Source of the DNA: Pasteurella oralis
GTDB lineage: Bacteria > Pseudomonadota > Gammaproteobacteria > Enterobacterales > Pasteurellaceae
Length of the DNA: 64,000 bases
Direction: 5' to 3'
Assembly (NCBI RefSeq): GCF_002850605.1
Contig: NZ_NXGB01000002.1
Span: 248,001 to 312,000, forward strand
The notes under the pieces are model-generated. The model searched no databases. It had not been told where the DNA came from and saw nothing but the letters and a program-made list of their open reading frames with translations. Below, in pieces: positions 49,959-60,613 of the stretch; position 1 is the first letter of the stretch, and the number at the start of each line of letters is the position of its first letter. The translations under genes were made by a program, and so were the position numbers.

Positions 49959-50600
49959 ATGAAAACACTCCGATTTTATTTAGTCCGACATGGCAAAACA
50001 TTATGGAACGAGCAAGGTTTATTTCAAGGTAGTGGCAATTCGCCTTTAACTGATAGTGGTATTCAAGGCGCAAAATTAACTGGAGAGGCATTATTTGATA
50101 CACCTTTTATTGCTGCATATTCCAGCACTTTACAACGCACTATTGATACGGCAACTTATATCCTAGCCAATCGAAACGTGCCACTTTTTCAGCATCAAGG
50201 CTTAAATGAACAATCTTTTGGTCTATGGGAAGGGCAATCTATTACACAATTAAAAGATTGTACAGAATATCACCAAATGCGTGAAGACCCAGCTAATTAC
50301 AAAGCACAAACTAATGGCGGTGAAACATATCAACAACTCGCTATTCGTGCATTTAATGCGATACGGGACATTATTAAAGTGCATTCTAAAGGAAACATTT
50401 TGATTGTATCCCATGGGCATACGCTACGCATATTATTAGGCTTGTTTAATGGTGCTACTTGGCAAAACCATCGCGAAGCCGGTAAAAGCCCAGCATTATT
50501 GAATACATCAATTAGTATTGTGAGTTATCAGCAGTATAGTGATGAACAAGGAAGATTTGTGATTGAAAGCTACAATGATGTAACACATTTAAATAAATAA
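49959..50600 (+). CDS. Histidine phosphatase family protein (phosphoglycerate mutase-like)
   Basis: 213 aa. The catalytic motif FYLVRHGKTLWNEQG holds the phosphorylated histidine, the second histidine is in ILIVSHGHTLRILLG, and SSTLQRTIDTATYIL supplies the arginine. It lacks the insert of cofactor-dependent glycolytic mutases, so a small phosphatase of broad or unknown substrate is more likely than a glycolytic mutase. ATG 49959 follows GAGGAA. Single gene with a clear terminator. Confidence 0.88.
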   Translation: MKTLRFYLVRHGKTLWNEQGLFQGSGNSPLTDSGIQGAKLTGEALFDTPFIAAYSSTLQRTIDTATYILANRNVPLFQHQGLNEQSFGLWEGQSITQLKDCTEYHQMREDPANYKAQTNGGETYQQLAIRAFNAIRDIIKVHSKGNILIVSHGHTLRILLGLFNGATWQNHREAGKSPALLNTSISIVSYQQYSDEQGRFVIESYNDVTHLNK

Positions 50601-50632
50601 AACACCCTTAAAATATCAAGGGTGTTATTTAA
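50601..50632 (+). terminator. Terminator after the histidine phosphatase gene
   Basis: AACACCCTT (50601-50609) and AAGGGTGTT (50618-50626), perfect 9-bp stem, 8-base loop, followed by ATTTAAAG. It lies between convergent genes; folC ends at 50647. Confidence 0.7.
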
Positions 50633-50646
50633 AGTAATAAGAGATT

Positions 50647-51975
50647 TTACAGCAATTGTAAAAACTCACCGACAGTATAGAACGAACCGAATACCAGTAC
50701 AGTATCTTTCTGGCTCGCCTGCTGTAATGCGTGTGTTACACCATGCTCAACTGAAGGCTGACTCTCTGCTGACAATGCCATTGTTTGGGCTTGTGCGATT
50801 TGTTGCAACGTCACAAAAAGTTCTTCGCCACGTTGACCACGGTAACCTGTTAAAGTGACACAATACCAATGATCAATAAGAGTTAACAACGGGTTAAATA
50901 TACCTTGTGTATCTTTATCTTTTAATATACCACACACCGCAAAAATCTTACCGCAGCCTTGTTGTTTAAGTGTAGTCAATTTTTCTGCCAAATAATTAGC
51001 TGCATGTGGATTATGCCCGACATCAATAATCACTCGTGGTAATACTTCTACAGCTTTATTAATGTGTTTCGCCAGTTGTTGCAAATCAATATGTTTGACT
51101 GTTTGGAAACGTCCAGTTAATTCTACATCTTGTAAAGATTGACGAATTACGGCTTCTGAAATTGTAAAAGGTAATTGTTCAATTGTCGCTAATGCTGTCG
51201 CAGCATTAGCTAATGGAATTTGACAAATGGGCAAATTTTCAAACTGCATTTTTTGTCCAGTCCAATTCCAACAGTGAGAATCTGCAGTAAAAAACCAGTC
51301 AATATCGCGACAAGAAGTCTGACACGCCAGTGAGTTAGCATGATTCAACACTTTTTGGGGAATGTTAGATTCACCAATAATAGCAGCTTTGTTAGCACGA
51401 AAAATACCTGCTTTCTCAAAACCAATTTGCTCTCGATCTGAACCTAAGAAATCTACATGATCAATATCAATACTAGTAATCACAGCGATATGACTATCAA
51501 CCATATTAGTGGCATCTAAGCGCCCACCTAACCCCACTTCTAAAATGACAATATCTAATTTTGCTTGTTTAAATAAATGCAATGCAGATAACGTACTAAA
51601 TTCAAAATAAGTTAAAGACTGCGTCTTATTTTGCTCAATAAACGCAAAGGATTGAGTATGTATATTATCGGCTAATTCTTGATTTTGAATACGCACTCGT
51701 TCATTGTAACGAATTAAATGCGGTGAAGAATACACGCCTACTTTATAGCCTGCATTCATTAACATCATTTCAAGTAAACGACAAGTTGTCCCTTTACCAT
51801 TAGTACCACCGACTGTAATGACAAAAGGGGCAGGTGTTAACAAATTTAAATGCGCTGCAACAGACTTAACGCGTTCAAGTCCCAAATCAATTGCTTTAAA
51901 ATGGCTATTTTCTAAATAATAAAGCCACTCCGCTAGAGGCGAAGTGGCTGTTAATGATGAAATTGGATTATTCAT
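50647..51975 (-). CDS. folC: Folylpolyglutamate synthase / dihydrofolate synthase
   Basis: Bifunctional Mur-ligase-fold enzyme adding glutamate to dihydropteroate and to tetrahydrofolate; 442 aa. ATP loop [21 protein letters not shown], the omega-loop region [15 protein letters not shown], and [31 protein letters not shown] are typical. The start at 51975 overlaps the accD end by 8 bases, the usual accD-folC coupling. An in-frame start 30 bases upstream inside accD is less likely. Confidence 0.95.
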   Translation of the reverse strand: MNNPISSLTATSPLAEWLYYLENSHFKAIDLGLERVKSVAAHLNLLTPAPFVITVGGTNGKGTTCRLLEMMLMNAGYKVGVYSSPHLIRYNERVRIQNQELADNIHTQSFAFIEQNKTQSLTYFEFSTLSALHLFKQAKLDIVILEVGLGGRLDATNMVDSHIAVITSIDIDHVDFLGSDREQIGFEKAGIFRANKAAIIGESNIPQKVLNHANSLACQTSCRDIDWFFTADSHCWNWTGQKMQFENLPICQIPLANAATALATIEQLPFTISEAVIRQSLQDVELTGRFQTVKHIDLQQLAKHINKAVEVLPRVIIDVGHNPHAANYLAEKLTTLKQQGCGKIFAVCGILKDKDTQGIFNPLLTLIDHWYCVTLTGYRGQRGEELFVTLQQIAQAQTMALSAESQPSVEHGVTHALQQASQKDTVLVFGSFYTVGEFLQLL

Positions 51976-52882
51976 TATCAGTTTTACTTTCTTCGATTTC
52001 TTCAATCAATTCAGGTTCAACAAAAGGTGATGGCTTATTCATCAATTTACTTAATAAACTCGCTAAGGTTTGGCGCATTTCACCACGCTTAACGATCATA
52101 TCAATCGCCCCTTTTTCTAATAAAAATTCACTACGCTGGAATCCTTCAGGCAATTTTTCGCGTACAGTTTGCTCAATAACACGAGGGCCTGCAAAACCAA
52201 TTAATGCTTTTGGCTCCGCAATATTAACATCACCAAGCATAGCAAAACTGGCAGATACACCACCTAAAGTTGGATCGGTTAACACTGAAATAAAAGGGAC
52301 TCCCTGTTCACGCATTTGAGCTAATACTGCACTGGTTTTTGCCATTTGCATTAATGAAAACAAAGCTTCTTGCATACGTGCGCCACCACTAGCAGAAAAA
52401 CACACAAACGGACAATTTTGCTCAATAGCTTTTTCTGCTGCTTGTACAAATTTAGCACCAACGACAGACCCCATGGAGCCGCCCATAAAACTAAAATTTG
52501 ATGCAGCAGCTACTACAGGCATACCGTATAATGTCCCCTGCATTACAATTAATGCATCTTTTTCACCCGTTTCTTTTTGTGCGGCAGAAAGACGATCTTT
52601 ATATTTCTTTAAATCTTTAAACTTAAGAATGTCTTTTGGTTCTAAATCTGCTGCGAATTCTTGTACACTATCTTTATCCAACAAAGCCAAAAGACGTTCT
52701 CTTGCATCAATCCGCATATGATGACCACATTTTGGACACACTTCTAAATGACGTTTTAACTCATCACGATATAAAACTTGTTCACAAGCACTACATTTTG
52801 TCCAAACACCTTCTGGTACATTGGACTTACGAGAACCTGTTGAAGAAGTATTTTTGCTAAAAATTCGATCAATCCAGCTCAT
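51968..52882 (-). CDS. accD: Acetyl-CoA carboxylase carboxyltransferase subunit beta
   Basis: Beta subunit of the carboxyltransferase half of acetyl-CoA carboxylase, making malonyl-CoA; 304 aa, as in E. coli. The N-terminal zinc ribbon has CSACEQVLY and CPKCGHHM. The crotonase-like core contains [22 protein letters not shown] and the [13 protein letters not shown] oxyanion region. The gene is followed by overlapping folC. Confidence 0.98.
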   Translation of the reverse strand: MSWIDRIFSKNTSSTGSRKSNVPEGVWTKCSACEQVLYRDELKRHLEVCPKCGHHMRIDARERLLALLDKDSVQEFAADLEPKDILKFKDLKKYKDRLSAAQKETGEKDALIVMQGTLYGMPVVAAASNFSFMGGSMGSVVGAKFVQAAEKAIEQNCPFVCFSASGGARMQEALFSLMQMAKTSAVLAQMREQGVPFISVLTDPTLGGVSASFAMLGDVNIAEPKALIGFAGPRVIEQTVREKLPEGFQRSEFLLEKGAIDMIVKRGEMRQTLASLLSKLMNKPSPFVEPELIEEIEESKTDNE

Positions 52883-52966
52883 TTTAACCCTTTTTATTTA
52901 ACGAGAAAATTCGACGTATTACACCACAATTTAGGCTAAGATTCCAGAAATAAAGGTCTGATCTGG

Positions 52967-53761
52967 CTACCATAATTCATTTTCTAAAAACAGCGGACCT
53001 AATGTATTTTGTGGTAAATTAAACTGATCAGGATAACTTACATTAACCAAGTAAAGTCCTTCTGATTTTGCTGTAGGTGCGGCTAAAGTACGATCTTTTT
53101 GTGCTAATAACCAACTTATCCACTCTACGGGCTGATGACCAGCACCGACTTCTATTAGACTCCCCACAATATTACGCACCATATGATGGACAAAGGCATT
53201 AGCTTGAATATCCACAATAATATAATGCCCTCGACGAATCACCTGTAAATGCTGTACATGACGAAATGGTGTATGAGATTGGCATTGTGCTGCTCGGAAA
53301 GAGGAAAAGTCATTCTCACCCAATAACGCTTGACCAGCTTCATGCATAAGTTGATGATCAAGTGCTAAATGATAATGTGCTATACCTTCAGACAAAATTG
53401 CTGAACGTAATTTATGACAATATAAAATATAGCGATAACGGCGAGCTGTCGCGCTAAAACGTGCATGAAAGCTATTATCAACAACTTTTGCCCAACTCAC
53501 TGAAATATCATCAGGCAAATTCGCATTAACACCAAAAGTCCATGCTTTTTCAGGACGATTAGCATTTGTTTCAAAATGAACTACTTGTCCTGTCGCATGA
53601 ACCCCAGAATCCGTTCTTCCTGCACAAAAAATATGACAGTTTTCATTTGCTACAAAAGAAATCGCTTTTTCTAATTCTTGTTGAACACTGGCGACATTTT
53701 CCTGTCGTTGCCAACCAAAATAATTTTTTCCGTTATATTGAATACCTAATGCGACTTTCAT
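52967..53761 (-). CDS. truA: tRNA pseudouridine(38-40) synthase
   Basis: Makes pseudouridine at positions 38-40 of tRNA anticodon arms; 264 aa from the start used. The catalytic aspartate is in [47 protein letters not shown] and [20 protein letters not shown] are strongly conserved. ATG 53761 ([11 protein letters not shown]) gives the family N-terminus; an in-frame ATG at 53785 is possible, and both have weak ribosome sites. accD follows 84 bases downstream on the same strand. Confidence 0.95.
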   Translation of the reverse strand: MKVALGIQYNGKNYFGWQRQENVASVQQELEKAISFVANENCHIFCAGRTDSGVHATGQVVHFETNANRPEKAWTFGVNANLPDDISVSWAKVVDNSFHARFSATARRYRYILYCHKLRSAILSEGIAHYHLALDHQLMHEAGQALLGENDFSSFRAAQCQSHTPFRHVQHLQVIRRGHYIIVDIQANAFVHHMVRNIVGSLIEVGAGHQPVEWISWLLAQKDRTLAAPTAKSEGLYLVNVSYPDQFNLPQNTLGPLFLENELW

Positions 53762-53900
53762 AATGTTTATTTTATTGCTACTCATGTATTTTTATATAGC
53801 GTATTATAGATGAGATTCATCTAGCAATAAAATAACAAAATACTGACTTAGCATTTTTTTAATAATTTGCTTTTGTCTAAGTACACCGAATACATTTTAT

Positions 53901-55163
53901 TTAACCGTAAGTAACTATCTCTGCGTTATCCAAATAAATCTGAGTTTCTGCAAGTTTAGTTTCTGCAATAATCTGACCTTGACGAATTGAATAACGCGTT
54001 GGTACCTGTCTTCTTACTGCGTCAAAACCATTTTGCGCAGGTAAAATAATCAGGTTAGCAGAATGTCCTTCTTCAATGCCATAATCTGTTAATCCGAGTG
54101 CTTTTGCACTATTATCCGTGACCAACTTTAAACCATCATTAATTTGCCCATAGCCCATTAATTGACATACATGTAATCCCATGTGGAGCACTTGTAGCAT
54201 ATTAGCGGTACCTAATGGATACCAAGGATCGAATACATCATCATGTCCAAAACAAACATTGATATTGTTTTTCAGCATTTCTTTTACACGAGTAATCCCT
54301 CGACGTTTTGGGTATGTATCAAAGCGTCCTTGCAAATGAATATTAACGAGTGGATTAGCCACAAAATGAATGCCTGATAATTTTAACAACCGGAATAAAC
54401 GTGACGCATAAGCACCATTATAAGAGTGCATCGCAGTAGTATGGCTAGCAGTGACTTTATCGCCCATTTCATATTTCAGTGCCAATGCCGCAACAGTTTC
54501 CACAAAACGTGATTGCTCATCATCAATTTCATCACAATGAATATCTATTTGTTTGCCATACTTACGCGCAATATTAAATGCAATATGCATTGATTCCACA
54601 CCATATTCACGCGTAAATTCAAAATGTGGAATGCCGCCTACCACATCAGCGCCCATTGCCATTGCTTGATCAAGTAAAGCTTCACCATTTGGATAAGATA
54701 AAATGCCCTCTTGTGGAAATGCCACAATTTGTATATCAATCCAAGGTGCAACTTCTTGTTTCACTTCTAACATAGCTTTAAGTGCAGTCAATGTGGGATC
54801 GGAAACATCCACATGGGTACGCACATATTGTACGCCATTTGCGATTTGCCATTTTAACGTTTTCCATGCACGGGCTTTCACATCTTCATGACTTAACATA
54901 GATTTACGCTCAGCCCAACGTTCAATCCCTTCAAATAAGGTACCAGACTGATTCCAATTTGGCTGACCAGCAGTTTGTGTTGCATCAAGATGGATATGTG
55001 GTTCAACAAAAGGAGGATAAGCAATGCCTTGCTCTGCATCTAAAATATCACCATCATAGGCTACGATTTCATCATTAGAACAAATACGCATAATTTTGCC
55101 ATGTTCAATGAGAATTTGCCAAAGCCCTTCTTTATTTGCTAAATGTACATTTTTAATTAACAT
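53901..55163 (-). CDS. codA: Cytosine deaminase
   Basis: Deaminates cytosine to uracil for pyrimidine salvage; 420 aa amidohydrolase. Metal-site motifs: [13 protein letters not shown] (HxH), [12 protein letters not shown] (His and Glu), [11 protein letters not shown], and [15 protein letters not shown] (Asp). All match E. coli CodA ligands. It lies 9 bases after codB, forming codBA. Confidence 0.96.
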   Translation of the reverse strand: MLIKNVHLANKEGLWQILIEHGKIMRICSNDEIVAYDGDILDAEQGIAYPPFVEPHIHLDATQTAGQPNWNQSGTLFEGIERWAERKSMLSHEDVKARAWKTLKWQIANGVQYVRTHVDVSDPTLTALKAMLEVKQEVAPWIDIQIVAFPQEGILSYPNGEALLDQAMAMGADVVGGIPHFEFTREYGVESMHIAFNIARKYGKQIDIHCDEIDDEQSRFVETVAALALKYEMGDKVTASHTTAMHSYNGAYASRLFRLLKLSGIHFVANPLVNIHLQGRFDTYPKRRGITRVKEMLKNNINVCFGHDDVFDPWYPLGTANMLQVLHMGLHVCQLMGYGQINDGLKLVTDNSAKALGLTDYGIEEGHSANLIILPAQNGFDAVRRQVPTRYSIRQGQIIAETKLAETQIYLDNAEIVTYG

Positions 55164-55172
55164 AACTGACTC

Positions 55173-56399
55173 CTATTTTGTTGCTAACATTTTTGCAAAC
55201 AATGGATTAAGTATTAAATACGAGATAGCACCACCCAATACAGCATTGACAGGAATAATACCAGGTAAATATTTACCACAAGCAACACCAATTGCAACAG
55301 CAGCAATTGCAATCCAATTAATATTAACAAATTTTGCCTGATCGAAATTTTGATATGCTTTGTGGCGTAAAACATAATCCGCAATAATGACACCACCAAC
55401 TGGCGGAATTGCAGAAGAAAGGAAAGTGAGCCAGCCTACAAAATTGTTATATAACCAAAGTGCTGCAAGTGTTCCTATCACACCATTTGCCATTGATAAA
55501 ATACGGCTGCTTAATCCTGTAATATTTGCAAAACCCAAACCTGAGGCATAAAGTGCATTATCATTCGTTGTCCAAATATTTAAGCCTAATACAATAATCG
55601 CAGGCAAAATTAACCCTTGCGCGACCATTACATCTGAAATATCAGCCATACCTTTTACTGAAGCTCCTGCTGCACCAAAAATAAACATTAAGGAATTACC
55701 TAAAAAGAAAGCTATCATGCTGATAATAATCGCTTGTTTCGGTACACGTCCAAAGCGAACAAAATCTGCAGTTAGACTGCCCGCACTAATAAATGATCCG
55801 ATAACTAACGTAATCGCCATTGGTAATGACATACTCTCTTTTGGCACAATAGCTCTCAATACCTCTAATCCACCAGCATCAGTCACTGCCAAATACACAG
55901 AATAAGAACCAAGTACTGCAATTGCAGGAACCGCTACTGCTGATAAAATAGTTAATGCTGAAATACCAAAATAAACGGTTACTGTCATTAATGCCCCAGA
56001 AACAATGATGAGTGTATTTACATCAATGCCAGTGACTTTATTTACTGGGATAGCAAACATCGCAACACCCACACCAAACCAACCAACTTGTGTTCCACCG
56101 AGTAGTAATGAAGGTAACCAAGAACCTTTCACTCCAAACGAATAACGCGCTAAAATATGGGTAGTTAAGCCTGTCTTTGCACCGATGTAACCTAAACAAG
56201 AAGTGTAAACACCCAGCATTAAGTTACCAATTAAAATTGCCATCCAAAAATCATCATAAGTTAATGATGTGCCAAGTGTCCCCCCTGTCCACATACTGGC
56301 AGAAAAGAAAGTGAGTCCAAGCATTACAAATGTTAGTGCAATTCCTCCTTTACGTTCATTTTGTGGCACTGGCTTTAAACTATAATTATCCAAGCTCAT
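55173..56399 (-). CDS. codB: Cytosine permease
   Basis: NCS1-family inner-membrane cytosine/proton symporter, 408 aa with about 12 hydrophobic segments. MSLDNYSLKPVPQNERKGG is the soluble N-terminus; GVKGSWLPSLLLGGTQVGWFGV and WTTNDNALYASGLGFAN are family regions. It is the first gene of codBA and has a near-perfect PurR operator 59 bases upstream, as the E. coli codBA operon does. Confidence 0.95.
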   Translation of the reverse strand: MSLDNYSLKPVPQNERKGGIALTFVMLGLTFFSASMWTGGTLGTSLTYDDFWMAILIGNLMLGVYTSCLGYIGAKTGLTTHILARYSFGVKGSWLPSLLLGGTQVGWFGVGVAMFAIPVNKVTGIDVNTLIIVSGALMTVTVYFGISALTILSAVAVPAIAVLGSYSVYLAVTDAGGLEVLRAIVPKESMSLPMAITLVIGSFISAGSLTADFVRFGRVPKQAIIISMIAFFLGNSLMFIFGAAGASVKGMADISDVMVAQGLILPAIIVLGLNIWTTNDNALYASGLGFANITGLSSRILSMANGVIGTLAALWLYNNFVGWLTFLSSAIPPVGGVIIADYVLRHKAYQNFDQAKFVNINWIAIAAVAIGVACGKYLPGIIPVNAVLGGAISYLILNPLFAKMLATK

Positions 56400-56457
56400 T
56401 ATTCATTCCCTACTAAAAAATAAAAAAATCGCTGCATTATAATCCGCCTCGCTAAAA

Positions 56458-56473
56458 AAGCAAACGTTTGCGT
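56458..56473. promoter_or_regulatory. PurR operator upstream of codBA
   Basis: AAGCAAACGTTTGCGT differs from the PurR consensus ACGCAAACGTTTGCGT at one of 16 positions. It is 59 bases before the codB start. Confidence 0.85.
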
Positions 56474-56617
56474 CATAAAAATGAAAAGATTTTTTATTTA
56501 TAAATTTTTTTTGATGTCTACGATCCGAATCACAAAAATAAGTAAGATATCGGTTTTCCTAGCTCCAATCTCATTACACTTTTCATTCTTCTCAAATCAA
56601 ATAATAAAGGAGTAAAT

Positions 56618-57429
56618 ATGCGCTATTGGCTATCTGGTTCTCTATTATGGTTTTCATTGAGTTTAAATGCTAAAGCACCAGAATTAATGTTAGTCAATGA
56701 ATATAAAAATCAGAATGTTAATGGATGGGTAATGAGTGAAAAATTAGATGGCATACGCGGTTATTGGGATGGGCAACAACTTTATACACGCCAAGGAATA
56801 ATATTATCTGTCCCAGATTACTTCATACAACATTTTCCGCCTTTTGCTATTGATGGTGAACTCTTTAGTCAACGCAATCAATTCGAGCATATTTCTTCTA
56901 TTGTACGCTCACAGCAAGATAACGGTTGGCATAAATTAAAGCTATATGTTTTTGATGTCCCAAACGCACAAGGCAACTTATTTGAACGATTAGCGGTATT
57001 AAGACAATATCTCAATCAACATCCTTCTCCTTATATTGAAATTATTACTCAAATCCCAATCCAAATACCCAGCACATTCAAACTTTTCTAAAACAAGTTG
57101 AACAGCAGCAGGGAGAAGGCATAGTATTGCGCAATCCACTTGCACTTTATGGACGAAAATACAGTAGTCAAATTTTAAAGCTAAAGATCGTACAGCAAGA
57201 AGAATGTAAAGTGATTGCTCATCACCAAGGCAAAGGACAATTTGCTAATTACTTTGGTGCATTAACCTGTGAAAACCAGCGTGGACAATTTAAAATTGGT
57301 TCTGGTTTTAGCTTAGATGATCGCCTTAATCCACCACCAATTAATTCTCTTATTCGTTACAAATATCGTGGCTTAACTAAAAATGGCAAACCAAAATTCG
57401 CGACTTATTGTCAACAAGTCAAAGAGTAA
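56618..57429 (+). pseudogene. Periplasmic ATP-dependent DNA ligase (LigE type), frameshifted
   Basis: The first frame (56618-57091) starts with a signal peptide (MRYWLSGSLLWFSLSLNAKA) and carries the ligase adenylation lysine in MSEKLDGIRGYWDG, then FAIDGELF and KLKLYVFDVP. After IEIITQIPI it leaves the family sequence. The family continues in the -1 frame from about 57061 (NTQHIQTFLKQVEQQQGEG) through LRNPLALYGRK and SSQILKLK to a complete C-terminus (ending at 57429). One missing base near 57057-57064 explains this. Together they give about 270 residues, like the H. influenzae ligase HI1182. The lower-frame half lacks a start. A sequencing error is the alternative. Start has AAAGGAG upstream. 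Confidence 0.88.
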
Positions 57430-57459
57430 AAAAACCACCTTCATCGAAGGTAGTTTTTA
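57430..57459. terminator. Bidirectional terminator, ligase pseudogene / aroG
   Basis: AAAACCACCTTC and GAAGGTAGTTTT pair around ATC with one internal mismatch, flanked by A and T runs. It lies between convergent genes. Confidence 0.75.
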
Positions 57460-57464
57460 TTTAA

Positions 57465-58550
57465 TTACAGCTTCAAATGTCGGCGAGAAGTGACCGCACT
57501 TGATAATGCCTCAAGTGCATGCTCACTATCTTCCCAACCAATACATGCATCAGTAATACTCTGTCCATAAGTTAATGCTTTACCATCTACAAGATCTTGA
57601 CGCCCTTCAACAAGATGGCTTTCAATCATAACACCAAAAATTTGCGTTGAACCATTAGCAATCTGTTCACAAACACTCTGACAAACATCTAACTGCTTTT
57701 TAAACTGTTTATTACTATTCGCATGACTAAAATCCACCATGACATGCGGAATACGTCCATTTTTTGCAATATCAGCACAAACAACAGCAATATCTTCAGC
57801 ACTATAATTTGGACCTTTATCCCCACCACGTAAAATAATATGGCAATCTTCATTACCGCGAGTAGAAACAATAGCAGAATGACCAAATTTTGTTACTGAT
57901 AGGAAATAATGTGGTGCTTCAGCGGCGCCAATAGCATCTAATGCAATTCTAACTCCTCCATTCGTTCCATTTTTAAAACCAACAGCACATGACAAGCCAG
58001 AAGCTAATTCGCGATGTACTTGTGATTCAGTTGTTCTCGCCCCAATTGCTCCCCAACTCATAAAATCAGCGAGATATTGTGGTGTAATCATATCTAAAAA
58101 CTCACCGGCTGCAGGCACGCCCAAATCATTCACATCAGATAATAATTTACGCGCCATACGCAACCCGTCATTTAAAGCAAAAGTGCCATTTAAATGTGGG
58201 TCATTAATTAATCCTTTCCAACCAACTGTAGTACGTGGTTTTTCAAAATAAACTCGCATAACTATTTCTAAAGTATCTTTATATTTTTCACGCACTGCCT
58301 TAATACGATTTGCATATTCAAGCGCAGAACGAGGATCATGAATAGAGCAAGGACCAATTACAACTAATAAACGATCATCTTTTTGATGAATAATATCATG
58401 TGCTTTTTTACGAGTTTCTTTTACAACTTGTGCAGCAGTTCTACTTGCTGGAAATTTTTCTAATAACGCAACGGGGGGTAAAACTTGTTCAATTTTATCA
58501 ATACGAGTGTCATCATTTTCAATCTGAATTTCGTTCTTATATTCTGTCAT
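57465..58550 (-). CDS. aroG: 3-deoxy-7-phosphoheptulonate synthase, AroG type
   Basis: First step of the shikimate pathway, condensing erythrose 4-phosphate and PEP; 361 aa. LPPVALLEKFP, LLVVIGPCSIHDP, RVYFEKPRTTVGWKGLINDP, GARTTESQVHRELASGLSC, and VDFSHANSNKQFKKQ are identical or nearly so to E. coli AroG. By similarity it is the Phe-sensitive type, but isoform sensitivity was not tested. No TyrR-like box seen upstream. An uptake core lies at 57493-57501. Confidence 0.95.
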   Translation of the reverse strand: MTEYKNEIQIENDDTRIDKIEQVLPPVALLEKFPASRTAAQVVKETRKKAHDIIHQKDDRLLVVIGPCSIHDPRSALEYANRIKAVREKYKDTLEIVMRVYFEKPRTTVGWKGLINDPHLNGTFALNDGLRMARKLLSDVNDLGVPAAGEFLDMITPQYLADFMSWGAIGARTTESQVHRELASGLSCAVGFKNGTNGGVRIALDAIGAAEAPHYFLSVTKFGHSAIVSTRGNEDCHIILRGGDKGPNYSAEDIAVVCADIAKNGRIPHVMVDFSHANSNKQFKKQLDVCQSVCEQIANGSTQIFGVMIESHLVEGRQDLVDGKALTYGQSITDACIGWEDSEHALEALSSAVTSRRHLKL

Positions 58551-58659
58551 TTTGCTCTCGCTTACTTCTTATAAATAAAATAGATTCAATCAGTTAGAAC
58601 TAAATTTTAAACAATAAATACACTTAAAAGTGCGGTCACTTTTTTTATATTTTTCAAGT

Positions 58660-59913
58660 CTAGTGGCTACTCAGAACTTGAGCAGGCTGTAATTTTGCTG
58701 CTCGATTGGCAGGATAAAGACTTGCTATCAAACTTAATATTAGTGCAGAAACTAATACTAATAACACATCTTGCCAGTGTAATTCACTTGGTAAAAAATC
58801 AACAAAATAAATACCATCAGATAATAATTTTCTGCCAAGTAAAAATTCAATCCCTTGAATAAGTTGAGTTAAATTTAACGCGAGGACTACGCCTAAAAAA
58901 ATACCAATTAAACACCCTTTCATGCCAGCTTGCAAGCCATACCACACAAAAATTTGTTTAATAAAACGATTATTAGCACCTAAAGTGCGCATAATTGCAA
59001 TATCGCCTTGCTTATCTTTCACTGCCATAATCAACGTCGAAATAATATTAAAGCAAGCCACACTAATCACTAATACCATTGCAATATACATTACGCTACG
59101 AATAAGTTGAATATCACGATACATATAGCCAAATTTACTGATCCAATGTTGCGCATATAATGTCTGAGGATAATCTTGCAACATTGGATATTGTAACGCT
59201 TGAACTTCAAATGGTTGTTTGACTTTCAATTCAACGCCGTGAATTTGCTCTTGAGTTAGACCTATTAATGCTTGTGCTTGCGCTAAAGGCAGCAAAGCGT
59301 AGCTATGATCAAGTTGACCATCTAAACGCAAAATGCCACTGACTTGTACACGATGGCGAATAGGTTGAGATAATTGGTTATTTTTACTTTGCTGCGAAAT
59401 CAATAAGGTCACCCAATCCCCCATTTGAACCTCAAGATCGCGCGCAATGCCATACCCTAAAATCAAACCACTTTGCTGACTAAAATCATGCCATGCATTA
59501 TCTAACACAAAATTACCTAATGCGCTGACTTGATCTTGTGCTATCTTATCAACGCCTTTTACTTGTACAACTTTTAACTTAGTCCCATTTTCAACTAATG
59601 CTGTGAAACTAATATAGGGTGCAATACCTAGAATTTCTTCATGTTGCGCCAGTCGTTGCACAAGAGATGACCATTGATTAATTGCTTGTGGCTCATTTTC
59701 ACTTGGATAAATTATAATTTCCGCATGAGGTACTACCGCAAGAATACGATTATTTAACTCGCGCTCAAAACCGTTCATTGCGCTTAAGCCTAAAATTAAC
59801 ACAGCTACACCTAATGCAATACCAATACTAGAAAACGTAGAAATCAAAGAAACAAGCCGATTTTTCTGCTTACTGCGTTGATAGCGCCAACTAATAAAAA
59901 AAGGAGTATTCAT
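58660..59913 (-). CDS. lolE: Lipoprotein-releasing system permease LolE
   Basis: Inner-membrane subunit of LolCDE, which extracts outer-membrane lipoproteins and hands them to LolA; 417 aa. N-terminal FISWRYQRSKQKNRLVSLISTFSSIGIALGVAVLILGLSAMNGFE is the family opening with the first helix; a large periplasmic domain follows, then three C-terminal helices (including SVACFNIISTLIMAVKDKQGDIAIMRTLGA). The start abuts the lolD stop. It is LolE rather than LolC by gene order after lolD. Confidence 0.94.
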   Translation of the reverse strand: MNTPFFISWRYQRSKQKNRLVSLISTFSSIGIALGVAVLILGLSAMNGFERELNNRILAVVPHAEIIIYPSENEPQAINQWSSLVQRLAQHEEILGIAPYISFTALVENGTKLKVVQVKGVDKIAQDQVSALGNFVLDNAWHDFSQQSGLILGYGIARDLEVQMGDWVTLLISQQSKNNQLSQPIRHRVQVSGILRLDGQLDHSYALLPLAQAQALIGLTQEQIHGVELKVKQPFEVQALQYPMLQDYPQTLYAQHWISKFGYMYRDIQLIRSVMYIAMVLVISVACFNIISTLIMAVKDKQGDIAIMRTLGANNRFIKQIFVWYGLQAGMKGCLIGIFLGVVLALNLTQLIQGIEFLLGRKLLSDGIYFVDFLPSELHWQDVLLVLVSALILSLIASLYPANRAAKLQPAQVLSSH

Positions 59914-60597
59914 TTATAACGCCTCTCTTAATACACCATCTTGCATAACTAAACGACGCGCTAGTTTTTCTGCTAAGCTAAGATCATGAGTTACTAACAA
60001 AAAAGCAATATTTTGTTCATGATTAAGCTGTTGAATTAAGTCAAAGATACTTTCTGTTGTTTTACGATCTAAATTTCCCGTCGGCTCATCAGCCAATACT
60101 AAAGCGGGGTTATTAACTAAAGAGCGAGCAATCGCTACTCGTTGCCGTTCCCCACCAGACAAGGCTGAAGGACGGTGTGAAATACGATGTGCTAACCCAA
60201 CTGCACTCAGCATTTTTTCTGCACGATCTTTCGCTTCTGTTTTATTTTGTTGCCCGATTAACATTGGCATCATGACATTTTCTAATGCAGTAAAATCTGC
60301 CATTAAATGATGAAATTGGTAAACAAAACCAAGATATTGATTACGTAACTGAGCCAATTGATTAGCATTAGCACGCTGTAAAGATTCTCCTTTAATAAAT
60401 ACTTCACCACTGCTTGGTTGATCTAAACCACCTAAGGTGTGCAATAACGTACTTTTACCTGATCCCGAACTTCCTACAATAGCAACAAGCTCTCCTGCCT
60501 CCATCGCAAAAGATACCCCTTTTAATACTTGTGTTTGTACTGTACCTTCTTGATAAAATTTACCGATATTTTGACAATGTAATAAATGTTGTTTCAT
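59914..60597 (-). CDS. lolD: Lipoprotein-releasing system ATPase LolD
   Basis: ABC ATPase powering LolCE; 227 aa. Walker [18 protein letters not shown], the LolD-specific [19 protein letters not shown], signature [15 protein letters not shown], and Walker [13 protein letters not shown] are intact. The start at 60597 (MKQHLLHC) gives the family length; a longer frame upstream runs into lolC and is not used. It lies 16 bases after the lolC stop. Confidence 0.96.
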   Translation of the reverse strand: MKQHLLHCQNIGKFYQEGTVQTQVLKGVSFAMEAGELVAIVGSSGSGKSTLLHTLGGLDQPSSGEVFIKGESLQRANANQLAQLRNQYLGFVYQFHHLMADFTALENVMMPMLIGQQNKTEAKDRAEKMLSAVGLAHRISHRPSALSGGERQRVAIARSLVNNPALVLADEPTGNLDRKTTESIFDLIQQLNHEQNIAFLLVTHDLSLAEKLARRLVMQDGVLREAL

Positions 60598-60613
60598 CTT
60601 GCTTGCCGCTCTT

